From Synchiropus splendidus (Eukaryota; Chordata; Actinopteri; Syngnathiformes; Callionymidae): DNA of 64,000 nt. Below, piece after piece: positions 10,529 through 24,064 of the stretch. The stretch spans positions 627,501 through 691,500 of the forward strand of contig NC_071340.1 in NCBI RefSeq assembly GCF_027744825.2. Direction: 5' to 3'. A program made the position numbers and the translations under genes. Each line of letters opens with the position of its first letter. Positions within the stretch are counted from its first letter, which is position 1. The notes under the pieces are model-generated. The model did not search any database. It saw only the letters and a list, made by a program, of their open reading frames with translations, and was not told the origin of the DNA.

Positions 10529-10716
10529 TCAACACTTTTATGTTTGGCGTTCCGAAACCCACCTTATCTCAGGCTGAAAAGCGTTTTTACGCATTGTGCC
10601 ATAACTTTTCAGGGAAGCTTCAGAACATGAAATTTTAACCTCCCACTATAGCAGAAAGGGTCTTTCTAGTAGTTGCACATCAAATCTAAACTGTCTGAAG
10701 TGTTTTTCCAAAGTTA
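10529..10716 (+). repeat. Chimaeric monomer, A at left and C at right
   Basis: It starts as subtype A (ACGC at 61-64) but continues with T145, AACTGTC and C181, which are subtype C. The switch lies between positions 63 and 145. It is a single-monomer exchange or conversion product, since both neighbours are ordinary D and E units. Confidence 0.8.
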
Positions 10717-13700
10717 TCAACACTTTTATGTTTGGCGTTCCGAAACCCACCTTATCTCAGGCTGAAAAGCGTTTTTGTGCATTGTGCCATAACTTTTCAG
10801 GGAAGCTTCAGAACATGAAATTTTAACCTCCCACTATAGCAGAAAGGGTCTTTCTAGTAGTTGCACATCAAATCTAAGCTGTCTGAAGTGTTTTTCAAAA
10901 GTTATCAACACTTTTATGTTTGGCGTTCCGAAACCCACCTTATCTCAGGCTGAAAAGCGTTTTTGTGCATTGTGCCATAACTTTTCAGGAAAGCTTCAGA
11001 ACATGAAATTTTAACCTCCCACTATAGCAGAAAGGGTCTTTCTAGTAGTTGCACATCAAATCTAAACTGTCTGAAGTGTTTTTCCAAAGTTATCAACACT
11101 TTTATGTTTGGCGTTCCGAAACCCACCTTATCTCAGGCTGAAAAGCGTTTTTACGCATTGTGCCATAACTTTTCAGGGAAGCTTCAGAACATGAAATTTT
11201 AACCTTCCACTATAGCAGAAAGGGTCTTTCTAGTAGGTGCACATCAAATCTAAGCTCTCTGAAGTGTTTTTCGAAAGTTATCAACACTTTTATGTTTGGC
11301 GTTCCGAAACCCACCTTATCTCAGGCTGAAAAGCGTTTTTGTGCATTGTGCCATAACTTTTCAGGAAAGCTTCAGAACATGAAATTTTAATCTCCCACTA
11401 TAGCAGAAAGTGTCTTTCTAGTAGTTGCACATCAAATCTAAACTGTCTGAAGTGTTTTTCCAAAGTTATTAACACTTTTATGTTTGGCGTTCCGAAACCC
11501 ACCTTATCTCAGGCTGAAAAACGTTTTTGTGCATTGTGCCATAACTTTTCAGGGAAGCTTCAGAACATGAAATTTTAACCTCCCACTATAGCAGAAAGGG
11601 TCTTTCTAGTAGTTGCACATCAAATCTAAACTGTCTGAAGTGTTTTTCCAAAGTTATCAACACTTTTATGTTTGGCGTTCCGAAACCCACCTTTTCTCAG
11701 GCTGAAAAGCGTTTTTACGCATTGTGCCATAACTTTTCAGGGAAGCTTCAGAACATGAAATTTTAAGCTCCCACTATAGCAGAAAGGGTCTTTCTAGTAG
11801 GTGCACATCAAATCGAAGCTCTCTGAAGTGTTTTTCGAAAGTTATCAACACTTTTATGTTTGGCGTTCCGAAACCCACCTTATCTCAGGCTGAAAAGCGT
11901 TTTTGTGCATTGTGCCATAACTTTTCAGGGAAGCTTCAGAACATGAAATTTTAACCTCCCACTATAGCAGAAAGGGTCTTTCTAGTAGTTGCACATCAAA
12001 TCTAAACTGTCTGAAGTGTTTTTCCAAAGTTATCAACACTTTTATGTTTGGCGTTCCGAAACCCACCTTATCTCAGGCTGAAAAGCGTTTTTGTGCATTG
12101 TGCCATAACTTTTCAGGGAAGCTTCAGAACATGAAATTTTAACCTCCCACTATAGCAGAAAGGGTCTTTCTAGTAGTTGCACATCAAATCTCAACTGTCT
12201 GAAGTGTTTTTCCAAAGTTATCAACACTTTTATGTTTGGCGTTCCGAAACCCACCTTATCTCAGGCTGAAAAGCGTTTTTGTGCATTGTGCCATAACTTT
12301 TCAGGGAAGCTTCAGAACATGAAATTTTAACCTCCCACTATAGCAGAAAGGGTCTTTCTAGTAGTTGCACATCAAATCTAAGCTGTCTGAAGTGTTTTTC
12401 AAAAGTTATCAACACTTTTATGTTTGGCGTTCCGAAACCCACCTTATCTCAGGCTGAAAAGCGTTTTTGTGCATTGTGCCATAACTTTTCAGGAAAGCTT
12501 CAGAACATGAAATTTTAACCTCCCACTATAGCAGAAAGGGTCTTTCTAGTAGTTGCACATCAAATCTAAACTGTCTGAAGTGTTTTTCCAAAGTTATCAA
12601 CACTTTTATGTTTGGCGTTCCGAAACCCACCTTATCTCAGGCTGAAAAGCGTTTTTACGCATTGTGCCATAACTTTTCAGGGAAGCTTCAGAACATGAAA
12701 TTTTAACCTCCCACTATAGCAGAAAAGGTCTTTCTAGTAGGTGCACATCAAATCTAAGCTCTCTGAAGTGTTTTTCGAAAGTTATCAACACTTTTATGTT
12801 TGGCGTTCCGAAACCCACCTTATCTCAGGCTGAAAAGCGTTTTTGTGCATTGTGCCATAACTTTTCAGGAAAGCTTCAGAACATGAAATTTTAACCTCCC
12901 ACTATAGCAGAAAGGGTCTTTCTAGTAGTTGCACATCAAATCTAAACTGTCTGAAGTGTTTTTCCAAAGTTATCAACACTTTTATGTTTGGCGTTCCGAA
13001 ACCCACCTTATCTCAGGCTGAAAAGCGTTTTTGTGCATTGTGCCATAACTTTTCAGGGAAGCTTCAGAACATGAAATTTTAACCTCCCACTATAGCAGAA
13101 AGGGTCTTTCTAGTAGTTGCACATCAAATCTAAGCTGTCTGAAGTGTTTTTCAAAAGTTATCAACACTTTTATGTTTGGCGTTCCGAAACCCACCTTATC
13201 TCAGGCTGAAAAAAGTTTTTGTGCATTGTGCCATAACTTTTCAGGAAAGCTTCAGAACATGAAATTTTAACCTCCCACTATAGCAGAAAGGGTCTTTCTA
13301 GTAGTTGCACATCAAATCTAAACTGTCTGAAGTGTTTTTCCAAAGTTATCAACACTTTTATGTTTGGCGTTCCGAAACCCACCTTATCTCAGGCTGAAAA
13401 GCGTTTTTACGCATTGTGCCATAACTTTTCAGGGAAGCTTCAGAACATGAAATTTTAACCTCCCACTATAGCAGAAAGGGTCTTTCTAGTAGGTGCACAT
13501 CAAATCTAAGCTCTCTGAAGTGTTTTTCGAAAGTTATCAACACTTTTATGTTTGGCGTTCCGAAACCCACCTTATCTCAGGCTGAAAAGCGTTTTTGTGC
13601 ATTGTGCCATAACTTTTCAGGGAAGCTTCAGAACATGAAATTTTAACCTCCCACTATAGCAGAAAGGGTCTTTCTAGTAGTTGCACATCAAATCTAAGCT

Positions 13701-15604
13701 GTCTGAAGTGTTTTTCAAAAGTTATCAACACTTTTATGTTTGGCGTTCCGAAACCCACCTTATCTCAGGCTGAAAAGCGTTTTTGTGCATTGTGCCATAA
13801 CTTTTCAGGAAAGCTTCAGAACATGAAATTTTAACCTCCCACTATAGCAGAAAGGGTCTTTCTAGTAGTTGCACATCAAATCTAAGCTCTCTGAAGTGTT
13901 TTTCCAAAGTTATCAACACTTTTATGTTTGGCGTTCCGAAACCCACCTTATCTCAGGCTGAAAAGCGTTTTTGTGCATTGTGCCATAACTTTTCAGGAAA
14001 GCTTCAGAACATGAAATTTTAACCTCCCACTATAGCAGAAAGGGTCTTTCTAGTAGTTGCACATCAAATCTAAACTGTCTGAAGTGTTTTTCAAAAGTTA
14101 TCAACACTTTTATGTTTGGCGTTCCGAAACCCACCTTATCTCAGGCTGAAAAGCGTTTTTACGCATTGTGCCATAACTTTTCAGGGAAGCTTCAGAACAT
14201 GAAATTTTAACCTCCCACTATAGCAGAAAGGGTCTTTCTAGTAGGTGCACATCAAATCTAAGCTCTCTGAAGTGTTTTTCGAAAGTTATCAACACTTTTA
14301 TGTTTGGCGTTCCGAAACCCACCTTATCTCAGGCTGAAAAGCGTTTTTGTGCATTGTGCCATAACTTTTCAGGAAAGCTTCAGAACATGAAATTTTAACC
14401 TCCCACTATAGCAGAAAGTGTCTTTCTAGTAGTTGCACATCAAGTCTAAACTGTCTGAAGTGTTTTTCCAAAGTTATTAACACTTTTATGTTTGGCGTTC
14501 CGAAACCCACCTTATCTCAGGCTGAAAAACGTTTTTGTGCATTGTGCCATAACTTTTCAGGGAAGCTTCAGAACATGAAATTTTAACCTCCCACTATAGC
14601 AGAAAGGGTCTTTCTAGTAGTTGCACATCAAATCTAAACTGTCTGAAGTGTTTTTCCAAAGTTATCAACACTTTTATGTTTGGCGTTCCGAAACCCACCT
14701 TATCTCAGGCTGAAAAGCGTTTTTACGCATTGTGCCATAACTTTTCAGGGAAGCTTCAGAACATGAAATTTTAACCTCCCACTATAGCAGAAAGGGTCTT
14801 TCTAGTAGGTGCACATCAAATCTAAGCTCTCTGAAGTGTTTTTCGAAAGTTATCAACACTTTTATGTTTGGCGTTCCGAAACCCACCTTATCTCAGGCTG
14901 AAAAGCGTTTTTGTGCATTGTGCCATAACTTTTCAGGGAAGCTTCAGAACATGAAATTTTAACCTCCCACTATAGCAGAAAGGGTCTTTCTAGTAGTTGC
15001 ACATCAAATCTAAACTGTCTGAAGTGTTTTTCCAAAGTTATCAACACTTTTATGTTTGGCGTTCCGAAACCCACCTTATCTCAGGCTGAAAAGCGTTTTT
15101 GTGCATTGTGCCATAACTTTTCAGGGAAGCTTCAGAACATGAAATTTTAACCTCCCACTATAGCAGAAAGGGTCTTTCTAGTAGTTGCACATCAAATCTA
15201 AGCTGTCTGAAGTGTTTTTCAAAAGTTATCAACACTTTTATGTTTGGCGTTCCGAAACCCACCTTATCTCAGGCTGAAAAGCGTTTTTGTGCATTGTGCC
15301 ATAACTTTTCAGGAAAGCTTCAGAACATGAAATTTTAACCTCCCACTATAGCAGAAAGGGTCTTTCTAGTAGTTGCACATCAAATCTAAACTGTCTGAAG
15401 TGTTTTTCCAAAGTTATCAACACTTTTATGTTTGGCGTTCCGAAACCCACCTTATCTCAGGCTGAAAAGCGTTTTTGTGCATTGTGCCATAACTTTTCAG
15501 GGAAGCTTCAGAACATGAAATTTTAACCTTCCACTATAGCAGAAAGGGTCTTTCTAGTAGTTGCACATCAAATCTAAGCTGTCTGAAGTGTTTTTCAAAA
15601 GTTA
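10717..15604 (+). repeat. 26-monomer block; later copy at 19,365-24,064 lacks one monomer
   Basis: Both copies share A with CCTTCCAC, D*, C*, A with TTTTCTC, TAAGCTCCC and ATCGAAG, then the run A-D-E-D-A-E-F-G-A and a D* with CAAGTCTAAAC. Offset is 8,648 bp up to 12,032 and 8,460 bp from 12,221, a drop of exactly one monomer. The missing unit is the C monomer with TCAACTG at 12,033-12,220. Private changes: AAAAAAG at 13,209 here, GTGAATTG at 21,681 in the copy. Confidence 0.85.
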
Positions 15605-17108
15605 TCAACACTTTTATGTTTGGCGTTCCGAAACCCACCTTATCTCAGGCTGATAAGCGTTTTTGTGCATTGTGCCATAACTTTTCAGGAAAGCTTCAGA
15701 ACATGAAATTTTAACCTCCCACTATAGCAGAAAGGGTCTTTCTAGTAGTTGCACATCAAATCTAAACTGTCTGAAGTGTTTTTCCAAAGTTATCAACACT
15801 TTTATGTTTGGCGTTCCGAAACCCACCTTATCTCAGGCTGAAAAGCGTTTTTACGCATTGTGCCATAACTTTTCAGGGAAGCTTCAGAACATGAAATTTT
15901 AACCTCCCACTATAGCAGAAAGGGTCTTTCTAGTAGGTGCACATCAAATCTAAGCTCTCTGAAGTGTTTTTCGAAAGTTATCAACACTTTTATGTTTGGC
16001 GTTCCGAAACCCACCTTATCTCAGGCTGAAAAGCGTTTTTGTGCATTGTGCCATAACTTTTCAGGAAAGCTTCAGAACATGAAATTTTAACCTCCCACTA
16101 TAGCAGAAAGGGTCTTTCTAGTAGTTGCACATCAAATCTAAACTGTCTGAAGTGTTTTTCCAAAGTTATCAACACTTTTATGTTTGGCGTTCCGAAACCC
16201 ACCTTATCTCAGGCTGAAAAGCGTTTTTGTGCATTGTGCCATAACTTTTCAGGGAAGCTTCAGAACATGAAATTTTAACCTCCCACTATAGCAGAAAGGG
16301 TCTTTCTAGTAGTTGCACATCAAATCTAAGCTGTCTGAAGTGTTTTTCAAAAGTTATCAACACTTTTATGTTTGGCGTTCCGAAACCCACCTTATCTCAG
16401 GCTGAAAAGCGTTTTTGTGCATTGTGCCATAACTTTTCAGGAAAGCTTCAGAACATGAAATTTTAACCTCCCACTATAGCAGAAAGGGTCTTTCTAGTAG
16501 TTGCACATCAAATCTAAACTGTCTGAAGTGTTTTTCCAAAGTTATCAACACTTTTATGTTTGGCGTTCCGAAACCCACCTTATCTCAGGCTGAAAAGCGT
16601 TTTTGTGCATTGTGCCATAACTTTTCAGGGAAGCTTCAGAACATGAAATTTTAACCTCCCACTATAGCAGAAAGGGTCTTTCTAGTAGTTGCACATCAAA
16701 TCTAAGCTGTCTGAAGTGTTTTTCAAAAGTTATCAACACTTTTATGTTTGGCGTTCCGAAACCCACCTTATCTCAGGCTGAAAAGCGTTTTTGTGCATTG
16801 TGCCATAACTTTTCAGGAAAGCTTCAGAACATGAAATTTTAACCTCCCACTATAGCAGAAAGGGTCTTTCTAGTAGTTGCACATCAAATCTAAACTGTCT
16901 GAAGTGTTTTTCCAAAGTTATCAACACTTTTATGTTTGGCGTTCCGAAACCCACCTTATCTCAGGCTGAAAAGCGTTTTTACGCATTGTGCCATAACTTT
17001 TCAGGGAAGCTTCAGAACATGAAATTTTAACCTTCCACTATAGCAGAAAGGGTCTTTCTAGTAGGTGCACATCAAATCTAAGCTCTCTGAAGTGTTTTTC
17101 GAAAGTTA
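14665..17108 (+). repeat. Second copy of the 13-monomer block from 1-2,444
   Basis: It carries the same CCTTCCAC (15,530 and 17,031) and GCTGATAAGC variants as the block at the window start. It overlaps the right end of the 23-monomer block (11,093-15,416), so this stretch belongs to two different duplication histories, as expected from repeated unequal exchange. Confidence 0.85.
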
Positions 17109-17860
17109 TCAACACTTTTATGTTTGGCGTTCCGAAACCCACCTTATCTCAGGCTGAAAAGCGTTTTTGTGCATTGTGCCATAACTTTTCAGGAAAGCTT
17201 CAGAACATGAAATTTTAACCTCCCACTATAGCAGAAAGTGTCTTTCTAGTAGTTGCACATCAAATCTAAACTGTCTGAAGTGTTTTTCCAAAGTTATTAA
17301 CACTTTTATGTTTGGCGTTCCGAAACCCACCTTATCTCAGGCTGAAAAACGTTTTTGTGCATTGTGCCATAACTTTTCAGGGAAGCTTCAGAACATGAAA
17401 TTTTAACCTCCCACTATAGCAGAAAGGGTCTTTCTAGTAGTTGCACATCAAATCTAAACTGTCTGAAGTGTTTTTCCAAAGTTATCAACACTTTTATGTT
17501 TGGCGTTCCGAAACCCACCTTTTCTCAGGCTGAAAAGCGTTTTTACGCATTGTGCCATAACTTTTCAGGGAAGCTTCAGAACATGAAATTTTAAGCTCCC
17601 ACTATAGCAGAAAGGGTCTTTCTAGTAGGTGCACATCAAATCGAAGCTCTCTGAAGTGTTTTTCGAAAGTTATCAACACTTTTATGTTTGGCGTTCCGAA
17701 ACCCACCTTATCTCAGGCTGAAAAGCGTTTTTGTGCATTGTGCCATAACTTTTCAGGGAAGCTTCAGAACATGAAATTTTAACCTCCCACTATAGCAGAA
17801 AGGGTCTTTCTAGTAGTTGCACATCAAATCTAAACTGTCTGAAGTGTTTTTCCAAAGTTA
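15981..17860 (+). repeat. 10-monomer block, copied at 18,801-20,680
   Basis: Order D, E, D, E, D, A (CCTTCCAC), D*, C*, A (TTTTCTC, ATCGAAG), C, at an offset of 2,820 bp (15 monomers). The right boundary is sharp: 17,861 is B and 20,681 is E. Between the copies lies 17,861-18,800, made of B, C, E, D, E. Confidence 0.85.
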
Positions 17861-19364
17861 TCAACACTTTTATGTTTGGCGTTCCGAAACCCACCTTATC
17901 TCAGGCTGAAAAGCGTTTTTGTGCATTGTGCCATAACTTTTCAGGGAAGCTTCAGAACATGAAATTTTAACCTCCCACTATAGCAGAAAGGGTCTTTCTA
18001 GTAGGTGCACATCAAATCTAAGCTCTCTGAAGTGTTTTTCGAAAGTTATCAACACTTTTATGTTTGGCGTTCCGAAACCCACCTTATCTCAGGCTGAAAA
18101 GCGTTTTTGTGCATTGTGCCATAACTTTTCAGGGAAGCTTCAGAACATGAAATTTTAACCTCCCACTATAGCAGAAAGGGTCTTTCTAGTAGTTGCACAT
18201 CAAATCTAAACTGTCTGAAGTGTTTTTCCAAAGTTATCAACACTTTTATGTTTGGCGTTCCGAAACCCACCTTATCTCAGGCTGAAAAGCGTTTTTGTGC
18301 ATTGTGCCATAACTTTTCAGGGAAGCTTCAGAACATGAAATTTTAACCTCCCACTATAGCAGAAAGGGTCTTTCTAGTAGTTGCACATCAAATCTAAGCT
18401 GTCTGAAGTGTTTTTCAAAAGTTATCAACACTTTTATGTTTGGCGTTCCGAAACCCACCTTATCTCAGGCTGAAAAGCGTTTTTGTGCATTGTGCCATAA
18501 CTTTTCAGGAAAGCTTCAGAACATGAAATTTTAACCTCCCACTATAGCAGAAAGGGTCTTTCTAGTAGTTGCACATCAAATCTAAACTGTCTGAAGTGTT
18601 TTTCCAAAGTTATCAACACTTTTATGTTTGGCGTTCCGAAACCCACCTTATCTCAGGCTGAAAAGCGTTTTTGTGCATTGTGCCATAACTTTTCAGGGAA
18701 GCTTCAGAACATGAAATTTTAACCTCCCACTATAGCAGAAAGGGTCTTTCTAGTAGTTGCACATCAAATCTAAGCTGTCTGAAGTGTTTTTCAAAAGTTA
18801 TCAACACTTTTATGTTTGGCGTTCCGAAACCCACCTTATCTCAGGCTGAAAAGCGTTTTTGTGCATTGTGCCATAACTTTTCAGGAAAGCTTCAGAACAT
18901 GAAATTTTAACCTCCCACTATAGCAGAAAGGGTCTTTCTAGTAGTTGCACATCAAATCTAAACTGTCTGAAGTGTTTTTCCAAAGTTATCAACACTTTTA
19001 TGTTTGGCGTTCCGAAACCCACCTTATCTCAGGCTGAAAAGCGTTTTTGTGCATTGTGCCATAACTTTTCAGGGAAGCTTCAGAACATGAAATTTTAACC
19101 TCCCACTATAGCAGAAAGGGTCTTTCTAGTAGTTGCACATCAAATCTAAGCTGTCTGAAGTGTTTTTCAAAAGTTATCAACACTTTTATGTTTGGCGTTC
19201 CGAAACCCACCTTATCTCAGGCTGAAAAGCGTTTTTGTGCATTGTGCCATAACTTTTCAGGAAAGCTTCAGAACATGAAATTTTAACCTCCCACTATAGC
19301 AGAAAGGGTCTTTCTAGTAGTTGCACATCAAATCTAAACTGTCTGAAGTGTTTTTCCAAAGTTA

Positions 19365-22300
19365 TCAACACTTTTATGTTTGGCGTTCCGAAACCCACCT
19401 TATCTCAGGCTGAAAAGCGTTTTTGTGCATTGTGCCATAACTTTTCAGGGAAGCTTCAGAACATGAAATTTTAACCTCCCACTATAGCAGAAAGGGTCTT
19501 TCTAGTAGTTGCACATCAAATCTAAGCTGTCTGAAGTGTTTTTCAAAAGTTATCAACACTTTTATGTTTGGCGTTCCGAAACCCACCTTATCTCAGGCTG
19601 AAAAGCGTTTTTGTGCATTGTGCCATAACTTTTCAGGAAAGCTTCAGAACATGAAATTTTAACCTCCCACTATAGCAGAAAGGGTCTTTCTAGTAGTTGC
19701 ACATCAAATCTAAACTGTCTGAAGTGTTTTTCCAAAGTTATCAACACTTTTATGTTTGGCGTTCCGAAACCCACCTTATCTCAGGCTGAAAAGCGTTTTT
19801 ACGCATTGTGCCATAACTTTTCAGGGAAGCTTCAGAACATGAAATTTTAACCTTCCACTATAGCAGAAAGGGTCTTTCTAGTAGGTGCACATCAAATCTA
19901 AGCTCTCTGAAGTGTTTTTCGAAAGTTATCAACACTTTTATGTTTGGCGTTCCGAAACCCACCTTATCTCAGGCTGAAAAGCGTTTTTGTGCATTGTGCC
20001 ATAACTTTTCAGGAAAGCTTCAGAACATGAAATTTTAACCTCCCACTATAGCAGAAAGTGTCTTTCTAGTAGTTGCACATCAAATCTAAACTGTCTGAAG
20101 TGTTTTTCCAAAGTTATTAACACTTTTATGTTTGGCGTTCCGAAACCCACCTTATCTCAGGCTGAAAAACGTTTTTGTGCATTGTGCCATAACTTTTCAG
20201 GGAAGCTTCAGAACATGAAATTTTAACCTCCCACTATAGCAGAAAGGGTCTTTCTAGTAGTTGCACATCAAATCTAAACTGTCTGAAGTGTTTTTCCAAA
20301 GTTATCAACACTTTTATGTTTGGCGTTCCGAAACCCACCTTTTCTCAGGCTGAAAAGCGTTTTTACGCATTGTGCCATAACTTTTCAGGGAAGCTTCAGA
20401 ACATGAAATTTTAAGCTCCCACTATAGCAGAAAGGGTCTTTCTAGTAGGTGCACATCAAATCGAAGCTCTCTGAAGTGTTTTTCGAAAGTTATCAACACT
20501 TTTATGTTTGGCGTTCCGAAACCCACCTTATCTCAGGCTGAAAAGCGTTTTTGTGCATTGTGCCATAACTTTTCAGGGAAGCTTCAGAACATGAAATTTT
20601 AACCTCCCACTATAGCAGAAAGGGTCTTTCTAGTAGTTGCACATCAAATCTAAACTGTCTGAAGTGTTTTTCCAAAGTTATCAACACTTTTATGTTTGGC
20701 GTTCCGAAACCCACCTTATCTCAGGCTGAAAAGCGTTTTTGTGCATTGTGCCATAACTTTTCAGGGAAGCTTCAGAACATGAAATTTTAACCTCCCACTA
20801 TAGCAGAAAGGGTCTTTCTAGTAGTTGCACATCAAATCTAAGCTGTCTGAAGTGTTTTTCAAAAGTTATCAACACTTTTATGTTTGGCGTTCCGAAACCC
20901 ACCTTATCTCAGGCTGAAAAGCGTTTTTGTGCATTGTGCCATAACTTTTCAGGAAAGCTTCAGAACATGAAATTTTAACCTCCCACTATAGCAGAAAGGG
21001 TCTTTCTAGTAGTTGCACATCAAATCTAAACTGTCTGAAGTGTTTTTCCAAAGTTATCAACACTTTTATGTTTGGCGTTCCGAAACCCACCTTATCTCAG
21101 GCTGAAAAGCGTTTTTACGCATTGTGCCATAACTTTTCAGGGAAGCTTCAGAACATGAAATTTTAACCTCCCACTATAGCAGAAAGGGTCTTTCTAGTAG
21201 GTGCACATCAAATCTAAGCTCTCTGAAGTGTTTTTCGAAAGTTATCAACACTTTTATGTTTGGCGTTCCGAAACCCACCTTATCTCAGGCTGAAAAGCGT
21301 TTTTGTGCATTGTGCCATAACTTTTCAGGAAAGCTTCAGAACATGAAATTTTAACCTCCCACTATAGCAGAAAGGGTCTTTCTAGTAGTTGCACATCAAA
21401 TCTAAACTGTCTGAAGTGTTTTTCCAAAGTTATCAACACTTTTATGTTTGGCGTTCCGAAACCCACCTTATCTCAGGCTGAAAAGCGTTTTTGTGCATTG
21501 TGCCATAACTTTTCAGGGAAGCTTCAGAACATGAAATTTTAACCTCCCACTATAGCAGAAAGGGTCTTTCTAGTAGTTGCACATCAAATCTAAGCTGTCT
21601 GAAGTGTTTTTCAAAAGTTATCAACACTTTTATGTTTGGCGTTCCGAAACCCACCTTATCTCAGGCTGAAAAGCGTTTTTGTGAATTGTGCCATAACTTT
21701 TCAGGAAAGCTTCAGAACATGAAATTTTAACCTCCCACTATAGCAGAAAGGGTCTTTCTAGTAGTTGCACATCAAATCTAAACTGTCTGAAGTGTTTTTC
21801 CAAAGTTATCAACACTTTTATGTTTGGCGTTCCGAAACCCACCTTATCTCAGGCTGAAAAGCGTTTTTACGCATTGTGCCATAACTTTTCAGGGAAGCTT
21901 CAGAACATGAAATTTTAACCTCCCACTATAGCAGAAAGGGTCTTTCTAGTAGGTGCACATCAAATCTAAGCTCTCTGAAGTGTTTTTCGAAAGTTATCAA
22001 CACTTTTATGTTTGGCGTTCCGAAACCCACCTTATCTCAGGCTGAAAAGCGTTTTTGTGCATTGTGCCATAACTTTTCAGGGAAGCTTCAGAACATGAAA
22101 TTTTAACCTCCCACTATAGCAGAAAGGGTCTTTCTAGTAGTTGCACATCAAATCTAAGCTGTCTGAAGTGTTTTTCAAAAGTTATCAACACTTTTATGTT
22201 TGGCGTTCCGAAACCCACCTTATCTCAGGCTGAAAAGCGTTTTTGTGCATTGTGCCATAACTTTTCAGGAAAGCTTCAGAACATGAAATTTTAACCTCCC

Positions 22301-24064
22301 ACTATAGCAGAAAGGGTCTTTCTAGTAGTTGCACATCAAATCTAAGCTCTCTGAAGTGTTTTTCCAAAGTTATCAACACTTTTATGTTTGGCGTTCCGAA
22401 ACCCACCTTATCTCAGGCTGAAAAGCGTTTTTGTGCATTGTGCCATAACTTTTCAGGAAAGCTTCAGAACATGAAATTTTAACCTCCCACTATAGCAGAA
22501 AGGGTCTTTCTAGTAGTTGCACATCAAATCTAAACTGTCTGAAGTGTTTTTCAAAAGTTATCAACACTTTTATGTTTGGCGTTCCGAAACCCACCTTATC
22601 TCAGGCTGAAAAGCGTTTTTACGCATTGTGCCATAACTTTTCAGGGAAGCTTCAGAACATGAAATTTTAACCTCCCACTATAGCAGAAAGGGTCTTTCTA
22701 GTAGGTGCACATCAAATCTAAGCTCTCTGAAGTGTTTTTCGAAAGTTATCAACACTTTTATGTTTGGCGTTCCGAAACCCACCTTATCTCAGGCTGAAAA
22801 GCGTTTTTGTGCATTGTGCCATAACTTTTCAGGAAAGCTTCAGAACATGAAATTTTAACCTCCCACTATAGCAGAAAGTGTCTTTCTAGTAGTTGCACAT
22901 CAAGTCTAAACTGTCTGAAGTGTTTTTCCAAAGTTATTAACACTTTTATGTTTGGCGTTCCGAAACCCACCTTATCTCAGGCTGAAAAACGTTTTTGTGC
23001 ATTGTGCCATAACTTTTCAGGGAAGCTTCAGAACATGAAATTTTAACCTCCCACTATAGCAGAAAGGGTCTTTCTAGTAGTTGCACATCAAATCTAAACT
23101 GTCTGAAGTGTTTTTCCAAAGTTATCAACACTTTTATGTTTGGCGTTCCGAAACCCACCTTATCTCAGGCTGAAAAGCGTTTTTACGCGTTGTGCCATAA
23201 CTTTTCAGGGAAGCTTCAGAACATGAAATTTTAACCTCCCACTATAGCAGAAAGGGTCTTTCTAGTAGGTGCACATCAAATCTAAGCTCTCTGAAGTGTT
23301 TTTCGAAAGTTATCAACACTTTTATGTTTGGCGTTCCGAAACCCACCTTATCTCAGGCTGAAAAGCGTTTTTGTGCATTGTGCCATAACTTTTCAGGGAA
23401 GCTTCAGAACATGAAATTTTAACCTCCCACTATAGCAGAAAGGGTCTTTCTAGTAGTTGCACATCAAATCTAAACTGTCTGAAGTGTTTTTCCAAAGTTA
23501 TCAACACTTTTATGTTTGGCGTTCCGAAACCCACCTTATCTCAGGCTGAAAAGCGTTTTTGTGCATTGTGCCATAACTTTTCAGGGAAGCTTCAGAACAT
23601 GAAATTTTAACCTCCCACTATAGCAGAAAGGGTCTTTCTAGTAGTTGCACATCAAATCTAAGCTGTCTGAAGTGTTTTTCAAAAGTTATCAACACTTTTA
23701 TGTTTGGCGTTCCGAAACCCACCTTATCTCAGGCTGAAAATCGTTTTTGTGCATTGTGCCATAACTTTTCAGGAAAGCTTCAGAACATGAAATTTTAACC
23801 TCCCACTATAGCAGAAAGGGTCTTTCTAGTAGTTGCACATCAAATCTAAACTGTCTGAAGTGTTTTTCCAAAGTTATCAACACTTTTATGTTTGGCGTTC
23901 CGAAACCCACCTTATCTCAGGCTGAAAAGCGTTTTTGTGCATTGTGCCATAACTTTTCAGGGAAGCTTCAGAACATGAAATTTTAACCTCCCACTATAGC
24001 AGAAAGGGTCTTTCTAGTAGTTGCACATCAAATCTAAGCTGTCTGAAGTGTTTTTCAAAAGTTA
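19365..24064 (+). repeat. 25-monomer block, shorter copy of 10,717-15,604
   Basis: It corresponds to the earlier block minus the TCAACTG monomer. Additional substitutions here are GTGAATTG (21,681), ACGCGTTG (23,186) and AAAATCG (23,738). Its first seven monomers also belong to the 2,820-bp offset duplication, so this is a composite of at least two events. Confidence 0.85.
22561..24064 (+). repeat. 8-monomer block, copied at 24,253-25,756
   Basis: The rare CAAGTCTAAAC (22,903 and 24,595) and ACGCGTTG (23,186 and 24,878) occur in both, at an offset of 1,692 bp (9 monomers). The order is A, D*, C*, A, C, E, D, E. The A monomer at 24,253 also has AAAAACG, a C* marker, so its left part may be a C* conversion tract. 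AAAATCG at 23,738 is private to the first copy. Confidence 0.85.
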
